Source: Stereocaulon alpinum (Eukaryota > Ascomycota > Lecanoromycetes > Lecanorales > Stereocaulaceae). From it: a stretch of 64,000 bases of DNA. The translations under genes were made by a program, and so were the position numbers. Below are positions 11,939 to 23,288 of this stretch, piece after piece. The stretch spans positions 268,695 to 332,694 of the forward strand of contig JAEUBA010000029.1 in the NCBI GenBank assembly GCA_018257865.1, written 5' to 3'. Position 1 is the stretch's first letter. The number at the start of each line of letters is the position of its first letter. A model generated the notes under the pieces. That model ran no database searches. It saw only the letters and a list, made by a program, of their open reading frames with translations, and was not told where the DNA came from.

Positions 11939-14153
11939 ATGGCAGGTGATACCGTGACTAGCCTCGTTGATGAAGCCAAATTGGAGAATCAGGCTCTCGG
12001 GCTCAATGAATTCGGCAGCGCAAGCCCCGCCACCGGGTCTAGTTCGAGTGACTCAAAGGACAACTCCCCTCGTCAACTTCACGGCTGGAAGGTATGCCAA
12101 TCATATGGAAAGTCATTTCCGTTTGCTGAAAGTAGCCTAGTGGGCGACAGCATACGGTTCGATGCTGTCCACCACATTTCTTTTTGCGCTGGATAATACC
12201 ATTGTATGTCCAGCCAGGCAGAGGCATACCATACCTACAATTCACAGCGTTTGACTTACAAAAGCAAATCAGGTCGCAGATATCCAGCCCGCCATCCTCG
12301 ATGACTTTGGCCAGGTTGAGTTACTCCCATGGATAGGAGTCGGATTCGCTCTAGGTACAATGACCATTCTGCCCTGGGGCAAAGCCTATGGCGTCTTCAA
12401 CATCAAGTGGATTTATGTGTTCAATGTGCTCTTGTTCGAGATCGGGAGCGCCATCTGTGGGGCCTCGCCCAATATGACAGTACTCATCATAGCACGTGTG
12501 ATTGCTGGTATTGGTGGCTGTGGCATGCATTCCGGCTGTTTGACATATATTGCCATCTCAACCACTATGAAGGAGAGACCTATGTACATGTCAGGTATAG
12601 CAATGTTGTGGGGACTTGGGAGTGTGCTAGGCCCAGTGGTACCGAGCCTCTATCCTGCTGCTGCGAAATATTCATCTGACGCCTGCTCAGGTTGGTGGTG
12701 CGTTTGCGACCAGCAGTGCCACTTGGCGATGGGTAAGTAGGTTTGTGCGTCTTGCTGAGCTGCATTGTACGACTGATCAATTTTAGGCTTTCTACATCAA
12801 TCTTGTCATTGGGGCTCTCTTCGCTCCAGCTTATCTGCTGCTGTTTCCAAGTATAAGCACGCAGCCTGGATTAACTCTCAAGGAGAAATGCAAGATGATC
12901 GACTGGATTGCGACTGTTATCTTCCTGGCCGGCGCGGCTTGCTTCACCATGGCAGTCAGCTTTGGAGGTACTATGTTCGCCTGGACATCTGGGACCGAAA
13001 TTGCTCTCTGGACCATGACAGGCGTCCTACTCACCGTTACCATTCTATTAACCATTTTTCACCCAGGGGTAACCAAAGAGAATCGACTCTATCCAGCACA
13101 TTTTCTGAGGCGACCTATTTTAGTGATTTTGCAGCTCCAAGTGTTCTTGGTCTCTGGTATCATGCTCGTTGGTCACCACACATATAATTTACTTTCAAAC
13201 ATGCTGACAGACCTTGAAGACAATGACCTATTATATACCATTGTTCTTCCAGTTCCTGCGGGTATGTGGATTTCCTTTGCAAACGTTGACTATGATCAAC
13301 ATGCTCAAAGGCTTAAGGGAGATGGACCACTCGAGGCCGGAATCCGTCTACTTCCCTTCATCATCTTCATGGTACTATTCTCTATGCTGAATGGGGCCTT
13401 GATGCCAAAGCTTGGGTACGTCACGCCGTGGTACTCTTTCGGCAGCGCCATGATCCTCGTTGGATCTGCTTTAATGTGTAAGATTTCACACTCCTGTAAT
13501 GACACAATTATTGATTTGACTATGACATAGACACGGTCAATAACAACACCTCGATCTCCAATTTATATGGCTATACTATCTTAGTCGGTGCTGGTTCGGG
13601 ATGCTACCTCGTCGCAGGCTTTGCGATCGTGCAATCACTCGTGCCCGTAAAGGACATCGCGAATGCCGTCGGCACAATGACAATCTGTAATATGCCCTCA
13701 TTTTCACCCTCTCCCAAGGTCCTTTCCATAGTCTCTCCACGTCAAGGTTCGATTCTGATAATTTGTTTACATAGCCCAAGACCTTGGCATGACTGTCTTC
13801 CTTGCAATTTCGGGGACACTCTATCAGAACTTCTCTCTGCACAACGTCGCCCCAGTGTTGCCTAACACTTCACCAGCTGAGATCGCCAATCTAATTGCTG
13901 GTACGAGCAGCCGCACATACAAAGGCTTGTCACAGGAGGCAAAACATTTGGTCATTCCGCAGATCACTGATGCTATGTCCAATATTTGGTTGTTTTTCCT
14001 TGTCGGAGCAACACTGAGCTTTGTGCTTTCTGTCTTTCTAGGAGTGAGTGACATTTGCTGTTATTATTGTCGTGCGAGTGTTATAATTGCTATCACGTAC
14101 TGACTTGCTTCGCCTTGCAGAGGACAAAATTACTTGGTCTCGGTTCTGATTAG
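11939..14153 (+). CDS. MFS multidrug/metabolite exporter (DHA2-like, 14-TM class)
   Basis: Probable plasma-membrane exporter of the cluster product, giving self-protection. Ten exons: 11939-12091, 12141-12203, 12273-12638, 12691-12732, 12787-13167, 13220-13261, 13318-13477, 13531-13686, 13775-14043 and 14121-14153 (554 residues). The N-terminus is acidic and serine-rich. Family signatures are FALDNTI followed by VADIQPAIL, PWIGVGFALG, RVIAGIGGCG, ATWRWAFYINL (rebuilt across two introns), MTYYIPLFFQF, GDGPLEAGIRLLPF, YGYTILVGAGSG, LVPVKDIANAVG and ALSFVL-like late helices. Several introns cut short exons of 42-63 bases. The 13,168-13,219 intron has a weak GTTGGT donor and a GAAG acceptor and is placed by family fit. 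It is the leftmost cluster gene and is transcribed toward the convergent regulator gene. Confidence 0.9.
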
Positions 14154-14940
14154 GTGTCTGTCAGAGGGTCGTGTGAAGTCTCCCGACCTTGCTTCAGCAA
14201 CACTGCTCACTTTACTACAAATCAGATATTCGAGAGTCTTGAGTATGTCGTAGGTACAGGCTACATTGGGTAGAAGTATTCTATATTTGATTCGAGCCAA
14301 TCGACTAAGCAGATCTCTGCGCAGCTAGTCAGGCTGTAATTGAATGGATGGTCCAAATGGTCTTCTCCGCATTGATAGTGGCTAGAACAATGACAGTCGG
14401 ATTTGCTTCAAAGTCTCATTGCGGATATTCAGACAAGACCAGAGCAAGACTCAAGATTTGCTTACGACTCTGTTACAACACTAAGACACCAGAACCTACC
14501 TAGAAAGGTTCACTGTCCTGCCGGCCAGTCATAGGGGCTGAGACCTGTAGATCCTCAGAGAGGGCCCTAAAGCTGGTCACTTAGGCGACAAGGCCGGCCG
14601 CCAGAATTTACCATCCTCGCGATTGAAGGGTGACCTCCAGGGCTCTCTTTAGGGGTGTCCCTGGCTTCAGCCCTGTGAGTGGCTGGCAGAGTGGTAAACC
14701 CTTCCGTCCGGTCCCGTTGGCTACCCGCAATATCGGCGTCACAGCAGATTCTCTAGGTCAGCTTGGGGCAGTGCTCCGGGCGCTAAGGCCCGCAAGGGAC
14801 CGCCGAAGCGGATAGTGGAACCCGGCACCGGCCGGCTAAGTAGGTAAGGTAAGTAAGGTAGTCTCCAAAGACGGTAAGTTTTTTTTCGCACCTTCTCGTG
14901 GTTATTCATCATATTTGGAGATAAAATCTCTATGTAGTCA
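14154..14940. other. Convergent intergenic region between exporter and regulator genes
   Basis: This is 3' flank for both neighbours. It contains two CGGCCG-containing stretches near 14,590 and 14,830 and a short run of GTAAG-like micro-repeats at about 14,838-14,862. No gene or RNA was recognised. Confidence 0.5.
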
Positions 14941-17363
14941 TCAACGCAGCCCAGAAAGCCCCTGCGAATAAGTTGTACTCGATGGACCCCATTGACCGTG
15001 CGACTGGGTCCCATTCCAAGCACCCACATGAAACCCACCCTGCTTCTCGTCCCACTCCTTCAACTTCTTTTCCATATCTGCGATAGAAGCATGCCAATGG
15101 CCCCCCGCCTCTTCGACATGATTCAGAGCGGTGAGCAACAAGCGCAAGGAATCAGCAACGCCGTTGGCGGTGACTTCGTCTGAGTCTAGCAGATTCCGAC
15201 TGAGGGCACTGATTCCCATTACTAAAGGCCAGCCAATGAAGGTTCCTTGCAGTGTGACGATATCGTGCTAGTGGAGGGGGAAACAGCATGTCAGCAACGG
15301 CGCCATCTTGAGATGATTATGTTGAAGGGAAGAGGTCTTACCTCTCCCCGCTGTACAGGCCAATTCATCCTCACAGCACACGCGATCTTGAATGCCGCAG
15401 CTGTAGAGCGTTTACTACTTTCTGCTGCCACAAGCTTAGGAAGTTCCTGTTTCTCGACCTCATTGATAGCGGCTTCGTGTAGGAAAATGTCGACAGCGCA
15501 CAGATTGACATACAATGCGAACGCTACTGAATCCTCGGCAACTGCCTTTGCATTGAGATGCATGTGTAGGATTGCGGTGCGGCAAAAAGTGGCTTTGACG
15601 AGAGCGTAGTGACGATCCCAGAAGCCGTTGTTTGCGGCATCTGCGGTGAGGACCCAGACGTGCTCGTAGCACTGGCGCGCGAGAGCGACCATTAGCACTA
15701 TACCTGTGTAAGCTGATATTTGCGGGTTACCCCTCAGCTTGACGGTCTCGCGAAGGAATGGCATGGGAGAGGGCGAGAAGGCTGCTGTAAGGTGGCCAGG
15801 CGAAGGTAAGGCCACATCTATCTGGGGTAGAGAGCAATGGTGTTAATCTCGCTCCCGCCAAAGACAGTCTTATCCGATGTTGCTCTGTTCATGGCTGGGT
15901 GGAAGCATGCGTACCTGAGTCTCGCTAAACTGACACGGCATTCCCGTCCGCGTAGCGGCGTACCCTTCGAAGATATACAGTGCCCAAAAAGAACGTCTCC
16001 TTTCCTCCAGAGCTATAGGGTCCTTCGTTGGTGGTAATCGCAATTGCAAATCAGAGCTAGCAACGCCGCTTGTACAAACATTGTCCATTTGGTGCAAATC
16101 TAGCATCTTCGCCAATCTTATCGCACGGCCTAGCGTCATCCACGCCCTGTTGAATCTTTTGCTGGTGAGCTCATATCTTATGATGAACAGCAATGCTTGA
16201 AAAGTGTTGAGATTGGCGAGGTCAGTGCTATCTTCGTCTCTCTCGCATAGTTCGACGTATTTTCGCGCACTGCTGTAACAAGCCTGTTGCAGATAGGCAA
16301 ACCCTGGAGAAACCGTCGTCCCTACTAAGGCTACGGCGTATCTGAGACCCTGTATGGGCGAAGAGGTACGATCCTTCGCAAGCTCTGTAGAGAAGTGTAT
16401 CTCACTCAAAATAGGCATAGCTGGGTAAAAGACGTCAAAATATTTGCGATGCCTGCAAGCATCAGTCGGAGGAATGATATTGATATTGCGGGTAATTACA
16501 GTACGGCGATGTCATGCATTGAAACCTCTTCATCGCCAGGGTTGCTTTCAGATCGGCTGGTGGGTAGGAAGTCTCGTTGACAACCACTGATATCAATCGA
16601 GCGTCCACCTAGGTCCAAGGGCGTTTGGAATCCAGTCGAAGTATGAGACTGGAACATGTCTGGCATTGGTGGGACCATAGGATTCCTGCAAGATAGAAAG
16701 TCAGTAGTTTCTGATTGATAGTCCATCGGCTACGCTTACCAGTCAAAGCCGGTGCCGGCTGCATCTTGAGCCTGTATCGTTGGGTTCGTAAACCTTTCGA
16801 AGTCTTCCAAAGTTGAGTCTGTTGTAAGGGGTTGATTGCTTGAGAGGACTTCTCTCTCCCTCTCGCTTTCCGCCTGATGTTCGTATGCTAACATCAATTG
16901 CCAAGGAATCTTTGGCATCGTGTTAAGATCGGGAGTCGCCGGTAACGTGACTGGGTTGGCCAATTGGGCTTCTGCTTGTGCTTTGGTAGAGTCAGCGCAA
17001 GAGCAATGGTTTAGGGCTGTTCTCGGACGACTATACTGTTGAAAAAGCTATACCTAGTCGATCCTGGAGATGCGATAGCTGGCGGGGTAAGTCTGCTTGT
17101 GCTGCTCTGTGCCTTGTCCGACCATGGTAGCTACAATCATGATCCAGTCGCGTACAACGGCCGCATTTCGGATCGGCTCGATCGCATCGAACCTTGCGTT
17201 CTCTGCATACATCGCACGCTAGACGCCCGTTTTTGTTGCTTTGGCTCGAGTTTTCGGAGTTCCTCTTCTGGTGATGTGTCTTCTGCTTTTTTGCTGACGT
17301 TATCATGTCGGACGGGCTGGCAGAGGGAGACATTGAGCTTGTAGACTGCGAATCCATGATCAC
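14941..17363 (-). CDS. Zn2Cys6 transcription factor with fungal-specific middle homology domain
   Basis: Likely pathway-specific regulator of the cluster. Six exons: 17363-17054, 16980-16740, 16685-16500, 16452-15915, 15821-15342 and 15267-14941 (693 residues). The DNA-binding domain has Cys50, 53, 60, 67, 70 and 77 in a CX2CX6CX6CX2CX6C pattern (ACDVCRERKVRCDRADPKC). A short coiled coil follows, HLQDRLAQAEAQLA, rebuilt across intron 1, so it probably binds as a dimer. The Fungal_trans domain is about residues 250-480, with YFDVFYPAMPIL, ACYSSARKYVELC, RAIRLAKMLDLHQ, EERRRSFWALYIFEGYAA and MPCQFSETQ. The C-terminal part is helical, ending near a short Gly/Ser-rich tail. Proteins of this class often recognise CGG triplets; CGGCCG sites lie in the cluster promoters but none was seen in its own upstream region. 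Confidence 0.9.
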
Positions 17364-19619
17364 GATGAAAATTCAAGCGTGCGTGGCAGTACTATGTGTC
17401 AAGACAGTGTGAACATCCTGAGCAATATATGTCAAGAAACTCCGTTGTACATAGTGCTAATTGAGAAATAAGAGAATACCAATAACATCAACAAGGCTAG
17501 GCTAAGCGCTGATTGTCTCAATAGTACCGTTGCAATTGTCACAGCTGTCAGCTCACCGCTTCCACGAAACGAGGTATCCCCTACATGGCTGACCAACCAC
17601 TGTGCGCTCGAGAACATAGTGCTTGTTGGGATGACGTTTCACCTATAACAGCGTTATCAGCACCACCCTACGGGCTGATATCCAGCTCAGCTCTTGGCAG
17701 CCTTGAGCCAATGGTGCTCTTCGAAATCTCGCTTCGCTGCCTGCAGGGGTGTCAGCTCGGCGTACTTACCAACAAGGTCCGTGTATCTACGGGTGATATC
17801 TTGGCAACAAAATTGATGCACACGAGCTTTGTAAGTAACTTACACGGCCCTTTTTCATAATTAAGTTACGCCGAGCGGATACCCCCTCGAAGCGGTCTAA
17901 CAGCTGCATGAAACCTAACAGTGTATCCGCCCAAGGTGTCCGTACTTAGCCTACCTAATCCTATCAACGGCGAACCCGACATCTCCAGGCCTGGCAAGGA
18001 ACATCGTCAATGATCGAAATTCAGATGTAGTATATACAACATGTATTTTCTTCTTGGCTTGAAGTCTTCGGAAAGTCACACAGAGCTACACTCTCAATCT
18101 CAATGGCAATGGGAATTCTGTTTTGGATATGCTAAATTCGCCAACTGCCGAGATTGTGATCGAAAAGGTGCCAACCTAGGGTAACCCCGTCGTGCTAGGA
18201 AATGATAAGCCAAAGTCTAACTCTTTCAGAGCTAGTACTCGCATTAGGAAGATAACAAGCTCGTCAACTGTCAAACATGGAAACAGAGTTCACGCTTTCC
18301 CGGGTAAGCGTGTCCCACAAGTGAGCCCCTAATGCAGGAGCCTACAGCTACTTTATGTCTACCTAGACTACCACCTTCTGGCTTTGCCAGTACAACAATA
18401 ATCCCACCGTATGCTCTAGAGGCCATACGACTGTATAAAGGGCGAGAAACTGCGTATAGGCCTATGTATCTGTTGAGGACCAGTATTGTAGACCTAGGAA
18501 GTGTCTAAGTATTGGGGATGCCCGGGCGGCTTCGGGGCCCGCGTTCCAGGCGCCCTTCCGGGGTAGTATGAACTTTATAGATGTTGACGAGATAAGATAG
18601 GGAGATGTTGGGGAACATCAAAGTCACACGGGTATAGTTCTTCTTAGGGACAAACTTTCTGCGTGATCGGCACTGTCCCAATCTCTCATGCTGTCAGCAT
18701 TTGGTCTACACGAGCGAGCAATCTTAGGGTAATAGGTGCAGAAATACGTCTGCACCTCGCTATTTCCAGGCAGACCACCGCCGATCGCTCTGCCTCAATT
18801 TTAATGAGATAGTTTGGGCTGCGCTAAGAAAGCTGAGGTTCTTCCAAGCACCGCAGCTCAGCGGCAAGAGCTCTGAAACCTCAGGTCCCATCGTATGAGT
18901 TACTTGTCTTACTCATCGTGATGATAGTATAGTCGAGAGCGAGAATTTATCTTTGCTTGGTGCAAAGTTGCATGGCTGTGAAGATTGCTCTCAGCCCAGA
19001 TTAATCATTCTGTTGATATAGAGCCGTACCTCGACCGTGCACAAGGTGCTTCGCGAGAGATTGCCTTTGTACCGACCCCTAGCCCTTCCATCCATTCATC
19101 TACTTATCTTCTTATCATCATCCTTTTAGCCTACCTAGTCGGATCTAAGGCTTGAGCGGGTGACGCAATCGTACCCTTTTATTCACTACCCTTGTACTAA
19201 TAGATAGCTCCGTCGATTTCATGATAATCTGCCTGTGACTAGCGGAGAAAGACAATGGGATCGCATGAACAGCAATTAGGCAACCAGGATGCAACAGATA
19301 CCCCGCTCCTATAGCTTACAGTAGCTATGACGCTCTGATAAGCACAAGGAGAAACACTTGCTGAACAGTCTCATCGTTCTTCTTATCTGCTCATGTCTAT
19401 TATTTCGGCCATAGAAATTACATCGCATATCTGCCAAGAACCTGCAAGACAGGCACAAGCTTGTCAGATTATTGATTTCCACACCAATATCATAGATAGG
19501 GGTGTTCTCCCGCTTAGATAGAACATGGCTTGACCAAAAAAAATCCTTGGGTTCTCCAGTCCCTTCCATTCCCCACGCATATTCTTGAATGCTTGATTCG
19601 GCGCTGAACCCCGGTCAAT
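17364..19619. other. 2.3 kb gene-free region upstream of the regulator
   Basis: This separates the regulator gene from the membrane-protein gene; both are read leftward. It includes the regulator promoter and the 3' flank of the membrane-protein gene. Short frames at 17,585-17,860 and 19,309-19,569 have no motif. A GC-rich patch near 18,519-18,568 stands out from its surroundings. No RNA gene or clear transposon was seen. Confidence 0.5.
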
Positions 19620-20859
19620 TCATTGTGCTTTGCGAGGAGCAGTCTGTTCCCTCAGCCTTGACTCACGGAGGGCTAAGGCCCAAGATCCAGCTGCTCCTGG
19701 GCCGAATACCACGGTGCCTAAGGCAATATAAGCCAATTCTCCTGTTCCTGCCGGGCGGGGTTCTCCCGAGCTTGTCTTTGAACCAATCTTGGGATAATTC
19801 GAGAGAAGGCAGTGGGTGAAGACGATACAAGACAGAGCGACAACGATCAAGTCAAATTGCGTAAAGAGATGGAAGCCTTCCAAAAGTACACAACCTTTCC
19901 GTGAAAGACCCGTAGAAGCTAAGGTAGAGTTGTGAGCTGACGCGGAGAAAGAGTTGACCTTGCCCATCGAAGGAATGAAGAGGCGTGTCAGCGTCATGTC
20001 TGGCTCTCTTGAGTTAAGTGAGTGAAGAATGGTGAAGATGTGAACAGCGGCAGCGATTGTCCCAGCCATGATGAATGATGCCACAATCCATGGCCTGTCC
20101 CCGTTCGGGTTCTTGGCATCCTTCTTAGACACGAGCCCATGACGCGGCAACATCAGTGCAATGCTAATCAAGCAAATGGCGACGATTAAGAATGGCGTCC
20201 CCTGGAAAATAGCAATGTAACCCTGATGATCCCAGGTGCTGAACTTGAGCCAGGCTGGCGCGAACAGAAACAATGGGAAGAGGACCGTGGGTAGCGTTGT
20301 GATGAACAGTGCTATGGCTTCGTTCAATGGAATCGTAGGATCACGGGAGGCGGCTTTGCTTTGGGTGATGAAGTAGAAATAGAATGGCTGGACAAAAGCT
20401 GCGCCCATAGCGTTCCAGAGTACCATGAAGGGCACAGGGCTATGGGATGTTAGCAAGATTGTACTACGGGGACCCAGCTTCCATGATAGGAATCGGGTTG
20501 GCAAGGTGATAAACTCACTGTCTTAGAGCTATATTTCGCACGCCTCGGCGGCGGCTTTCAATGAATACCCAGGCATTAGTGCACGAGAGCATGAAGTTCA
20601 GGTCAAAGAAGAGCAGCCTGGGCCCTGCCGATAGAGCGTTTGAGAGAGGTTCGTAGAACGCAGTAAGGTAAGTCAGTCGAGCGTCGAGCAACGAATTGCC
20701 GGTATAGACTGAGCGTAAGCTGCGACCACCAGGAAAAAACCCTTGTTTGATAACAGCGTCCATGTTGTCTAAAGTACCATTGAGAAAGGAGACACCCCAT
20801 AGTAGGCAGAAGCCTAGGGTTCCAAGAGCCAGGAGCTGCTTCGGCGATGTGCTTGCCAT
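19620..20859 (-). CDS. Polytopic integral membrane protein of the metabolite cluster
   Basis: Exons 20859-20519 and 20439-19620 give 386 residues; the intron has GTGAGT, a GCTAAC branch and CATAG. I see about eight hydrophobic helices, for example LLALGTLGFCLLWGVSFL, RLLFFDLNFMLSC, PFYFYFI, ALFITTLPTVLFPLFLF, FLIVAICLISIALM, IVASFIMAGTIAAAV, FDLIVVALSCIVF and IALGTVVFGPGAAG. Polar motifs between helices include NGTLDNMD and LTAFYEPLSNAL. The topology recalls membrane-bound cyclases of fungal meroterpenoid pathways, but those known to me are shorter (about 240 residues), no prenyltransferase lies nearby and I cannot assign the family. An alternative start upstream (near 20,913) would add an unlikely leader. 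It diverges from the DUF2855 gene across a 550-base shared promoter, which argues for joint control. Confidence 0.8.
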
Positions 20860-21008
20860 GTTGACTTGGTGAGTCGTTCGACCGCAGGAAATGGTCTGTA
20901 GTTTCCTCATCAATCCTTTTGTTGCATGAGTGCAGAGAACCTGCTGACACAGGACATATCACGTGCTTGAGACATTCATTCGATTAGACGTAACAATGTT
21001 CATTCAAG

Positions 21009-21014
21009 CGGCCG
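21009..21014. promoter_or_regulatory. CGGCCG candidate regulator site
   Basis: Inverted CGG pair 150 bases upstream of the membrane-protein start. Candidate binding site for the cluster Zn2Cys6 protein; unproven. Confidence 0.3.
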
Positions 21015-21240
21015 ATTTGCTGCTCTTTCCCGAGTAGAGGAAGGTGGATTGTCATGTCGTTGGTAACAACAACCGGGGCCGATTCCGACTTGACTCAGCC
21101 ACTGCTCGTATAGCAGGCGCATCTTCCGCACTCTGGTCATCGTTTGTACAGGTTGATGTTATGGGTTGCTCGCAGCTCTGCGGCATGCATGAGCGGAGAC
21201 CTTGGTACTGTTATACTATTATGACTTAGCGCCTTCCCGT

Positions 21241-21246
21241 CGGCCG
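21241..21246. promoter_or_regulatory. CGGCCG candidate regulator site
   Basis: Inverted CGG pair about 165 bases upstream of the DUF2855 start, next to a T-run. Candidate site; unproven. Confidence 0.3.
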
Positions 21247-21296
21247 CTTTTTTTCCGATGCTCGTCTTGGCTCTCCGCCTCCTCCATCTTCCAGTA

Positions 21297-21311
21297 TAAC
21301 CCTAACCCTAA
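21297..21311. repeat. Interstitial telomere-like tract (TTAGGG)2.5
   Basis: The + strand reads TAACCCTAACCCTAA, two and a half copies of the fungal telomere unit, about 100 bases upstream of the DUF2855 start. It could be a Tbf1/TRF-type protein site or a chance or repair-derived tract. Confidence 0.7.
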
Positions 21312-21409
21312 GTGTGACAGGAGTAGATCGTCTTCCAGCGTTCGATCTTACATCAGTAACCCTAGAGTAGTCGCATTCTCTAGCAGGCCACTGTCAGAAC
21401 GCGGTAACC

Positions 21410-22893
21410 ATGGAGGTCCATGCTGTATCCAAAATTGATAATGCAAGACATGCTACATTCACTGTCCAGATACAAAGCTCGCCCGCTGTGCAACTCGCGC
21501 CCTCTTCCATTCGAGTTCGCACTTTGCTTATCAGCCTCACCTCAAACAACCTAAGCTATGCCCGAAGCGGCCATTTCCTGCACTGGTGCGTTCTAATACA
21601 CTCATTGGTATCAGAAGGAGCAATACTGCTGTTTAATACCGTATCGGTCTCGAAGAGACGGCTAGCCTGACCCAAAGAGAGAGCTAACTATATTGACCTT
21701 GGGACTAGGTGGGACACATATCCATTGCCGACCGCTTGTCCAGCTCCTTATAATGACGTCGCATCTTGGGGAATCGTTCCAGCATGGGGTTACGCCATCA
21801 TTATCAAGAGCACTACGTCGATCCCAGAAGGTACCGTATTATGGGGCTTCTGGCCCACATCAACGGTTCCCACTGATCTCCGACTCAAGGCGACCGAACC
21901 CAAAGGACATTGGATTGAAATTACTGAGACTCGTCAGAAACTCATGAATACTTACAACCGCTATATAGAGGTTCAAAGGTCCCCTGACACATCATCTTCA
22001 CCAGATTTTGGTGGAGACGAAATAGAGCATATGGCGTGGAACGCTCTCTTCCGTGGTGTCTGGGAAGGCGCCTACCTTCTCAGTCAATACGTCTTCTCAC
22101 CAGAATTTCAGACTCAAGCGCCAATTCATCCGTTGGGTATGGGTATGAATTGGACTGCTGGGGATGCGGACCTTGCATCTGCAGTAATTGTCAGTTTTTC
22201 TGCGTCATCCAAAACTGCTCGTTCGTTTGCATACCATCTATCCCAAAGGCCAGCAGCGGGGCGACCATTAGGATTGGTCCAAGTCACTTCCTTACCAAGT
22301 CCTATCTCGAGAGCAGCAGAGAGTCTGCGGTCCTCTTTTCCCATGAAAACAGTCGCATACAACGAACTTCATGAATGTTTAGATTGGTTGGCTGGACTGC
22401 AGGCATCTAAGATAGTCATTGTGGATTTTGGCGCCCGTGCCAATAGTTTGGGCCAACTGCTCGAATTGATCAATAACCATGCAGCATTGCGCTCTCCGAA
22501 GGTGGTGATCATCCAGGTTGGTAGTCAGCAGAAGGTGAGACCCCAGATCCTCCGCCATGGACTTCCCAACGGCTATTGATCATCGGTACGCGATAGATTT
22601 ACACCAACGAAGAGCAACTCGCGGCAAAGGAAGCGATGTCGAAACTCGGCAAAGTCCAATACAATACTTCAGGCGTTCAAGACGCGGTTATGCAAGCTAA
22701 CGGTGCAAAAGCTTACTTCGACAAGCTAGCGCATGTATGGGACGAATGGTATCGCACTCGCCACGCTAGTATACCAGACATGCGCATTGTTTGGGGCGCA
22801 GGGATGTCCGGAGCTAGTGGACTTGAAGGAGGCTGGGAAAAGCTCTGTAAAAGTCAGGTCGGCGGTAGTGAAGGCTTGGTGTATCGGTTGTAA
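21410..22893 (+). CDS. DUF2855 family protein of the metabolite cluster
   Basis: DUF2855 is a fungal and bacterial family of unproven function, sometimes found beside polyketide genes. Exons are 21410-21585, 21709-22534 and 22597-22893 (432 residues). Family features run through the joined frame: VRTLLISLTSNNLSYAR, HWWDTYPLP (across intron 1), YNDVASWGIVPAWGYA, GTVLWGFWPTS, GHWIEITETRQKLMNTYNRY, WNALFRGVWEGAYLLS, HPLG, the nucleotide-loop-like VIVSFSASSKTARSFAY, GLVQVTS, VIVDFGARAN and, after intron 2, IYTNEEQLAAKEA. The middle resembles an NAD(P)-binding fold of the medium-chain reductase type, so a reductase-like role in release or tailoring of the polyketide is conceivable but not shown. 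It shares a promoter with the membrane-protein gene. Confidence 0.88.
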
Positions 22894-23288
22894 GGATTCC
22901 GTAAGGTGGCGTTCGATATGCGATATAGCAATCATCATGACATGCACCGAATCCCATGCGAAGGTGGATCCATACTAGTGATCTTATTTACCTAGTCTTC
23001 GGCATATTCCAGCTCACACTTGCCAGAATTTACTCTTCATCTGCTCAGGCGCCCCCTAATGTCGCACTTCATGCCAAGTGTATAAGAGAATACCTCATAT
23101 GAGACATTGGATGATAATGTCGACATTGGGATACCAGTTCCATACCTAGTACTTGTCATGATCTATATGATCGGAAGGTATTTAGAAACTCCAGGCTTCC
23201 AAAGTCGAAGCACCACAGCCAGAATAAGATCATACATTTCTAAGCAGGCTCGGAGACAAATGTATAGCATACAATCTATGATATGCGA
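22894..23288. other. Convergent intergenic spacer
   Basis: About 395 bases of 3' flank between the DUF2855 gene and the leftward FAD monooxygenase gene. Nothing recognisable. Confidence 0.5.

Larger units (their letters stand above)
20860..21409. promoter_or_regulatory. Shared divergent promoter of the membrane-protein and DUF2855 genes
   Basis: 550 bases between two divergent cluster genes. It contains two palindromic CGGCCG sites, at 21,009-21,014 and 21,241-21,246, and a telomere-type TAACCCTAACCCTAA tract at 21,297-21,311. No coding sequence was recognised. Confidence 0.6.

Noticed and set aside
18519..18568. GC-rich patch with a GCGCCCTTCCGGGG word similar to the TRIM interior
   Set aside because: Similarity covers only about 14 bases; no LTR or duplication around it.
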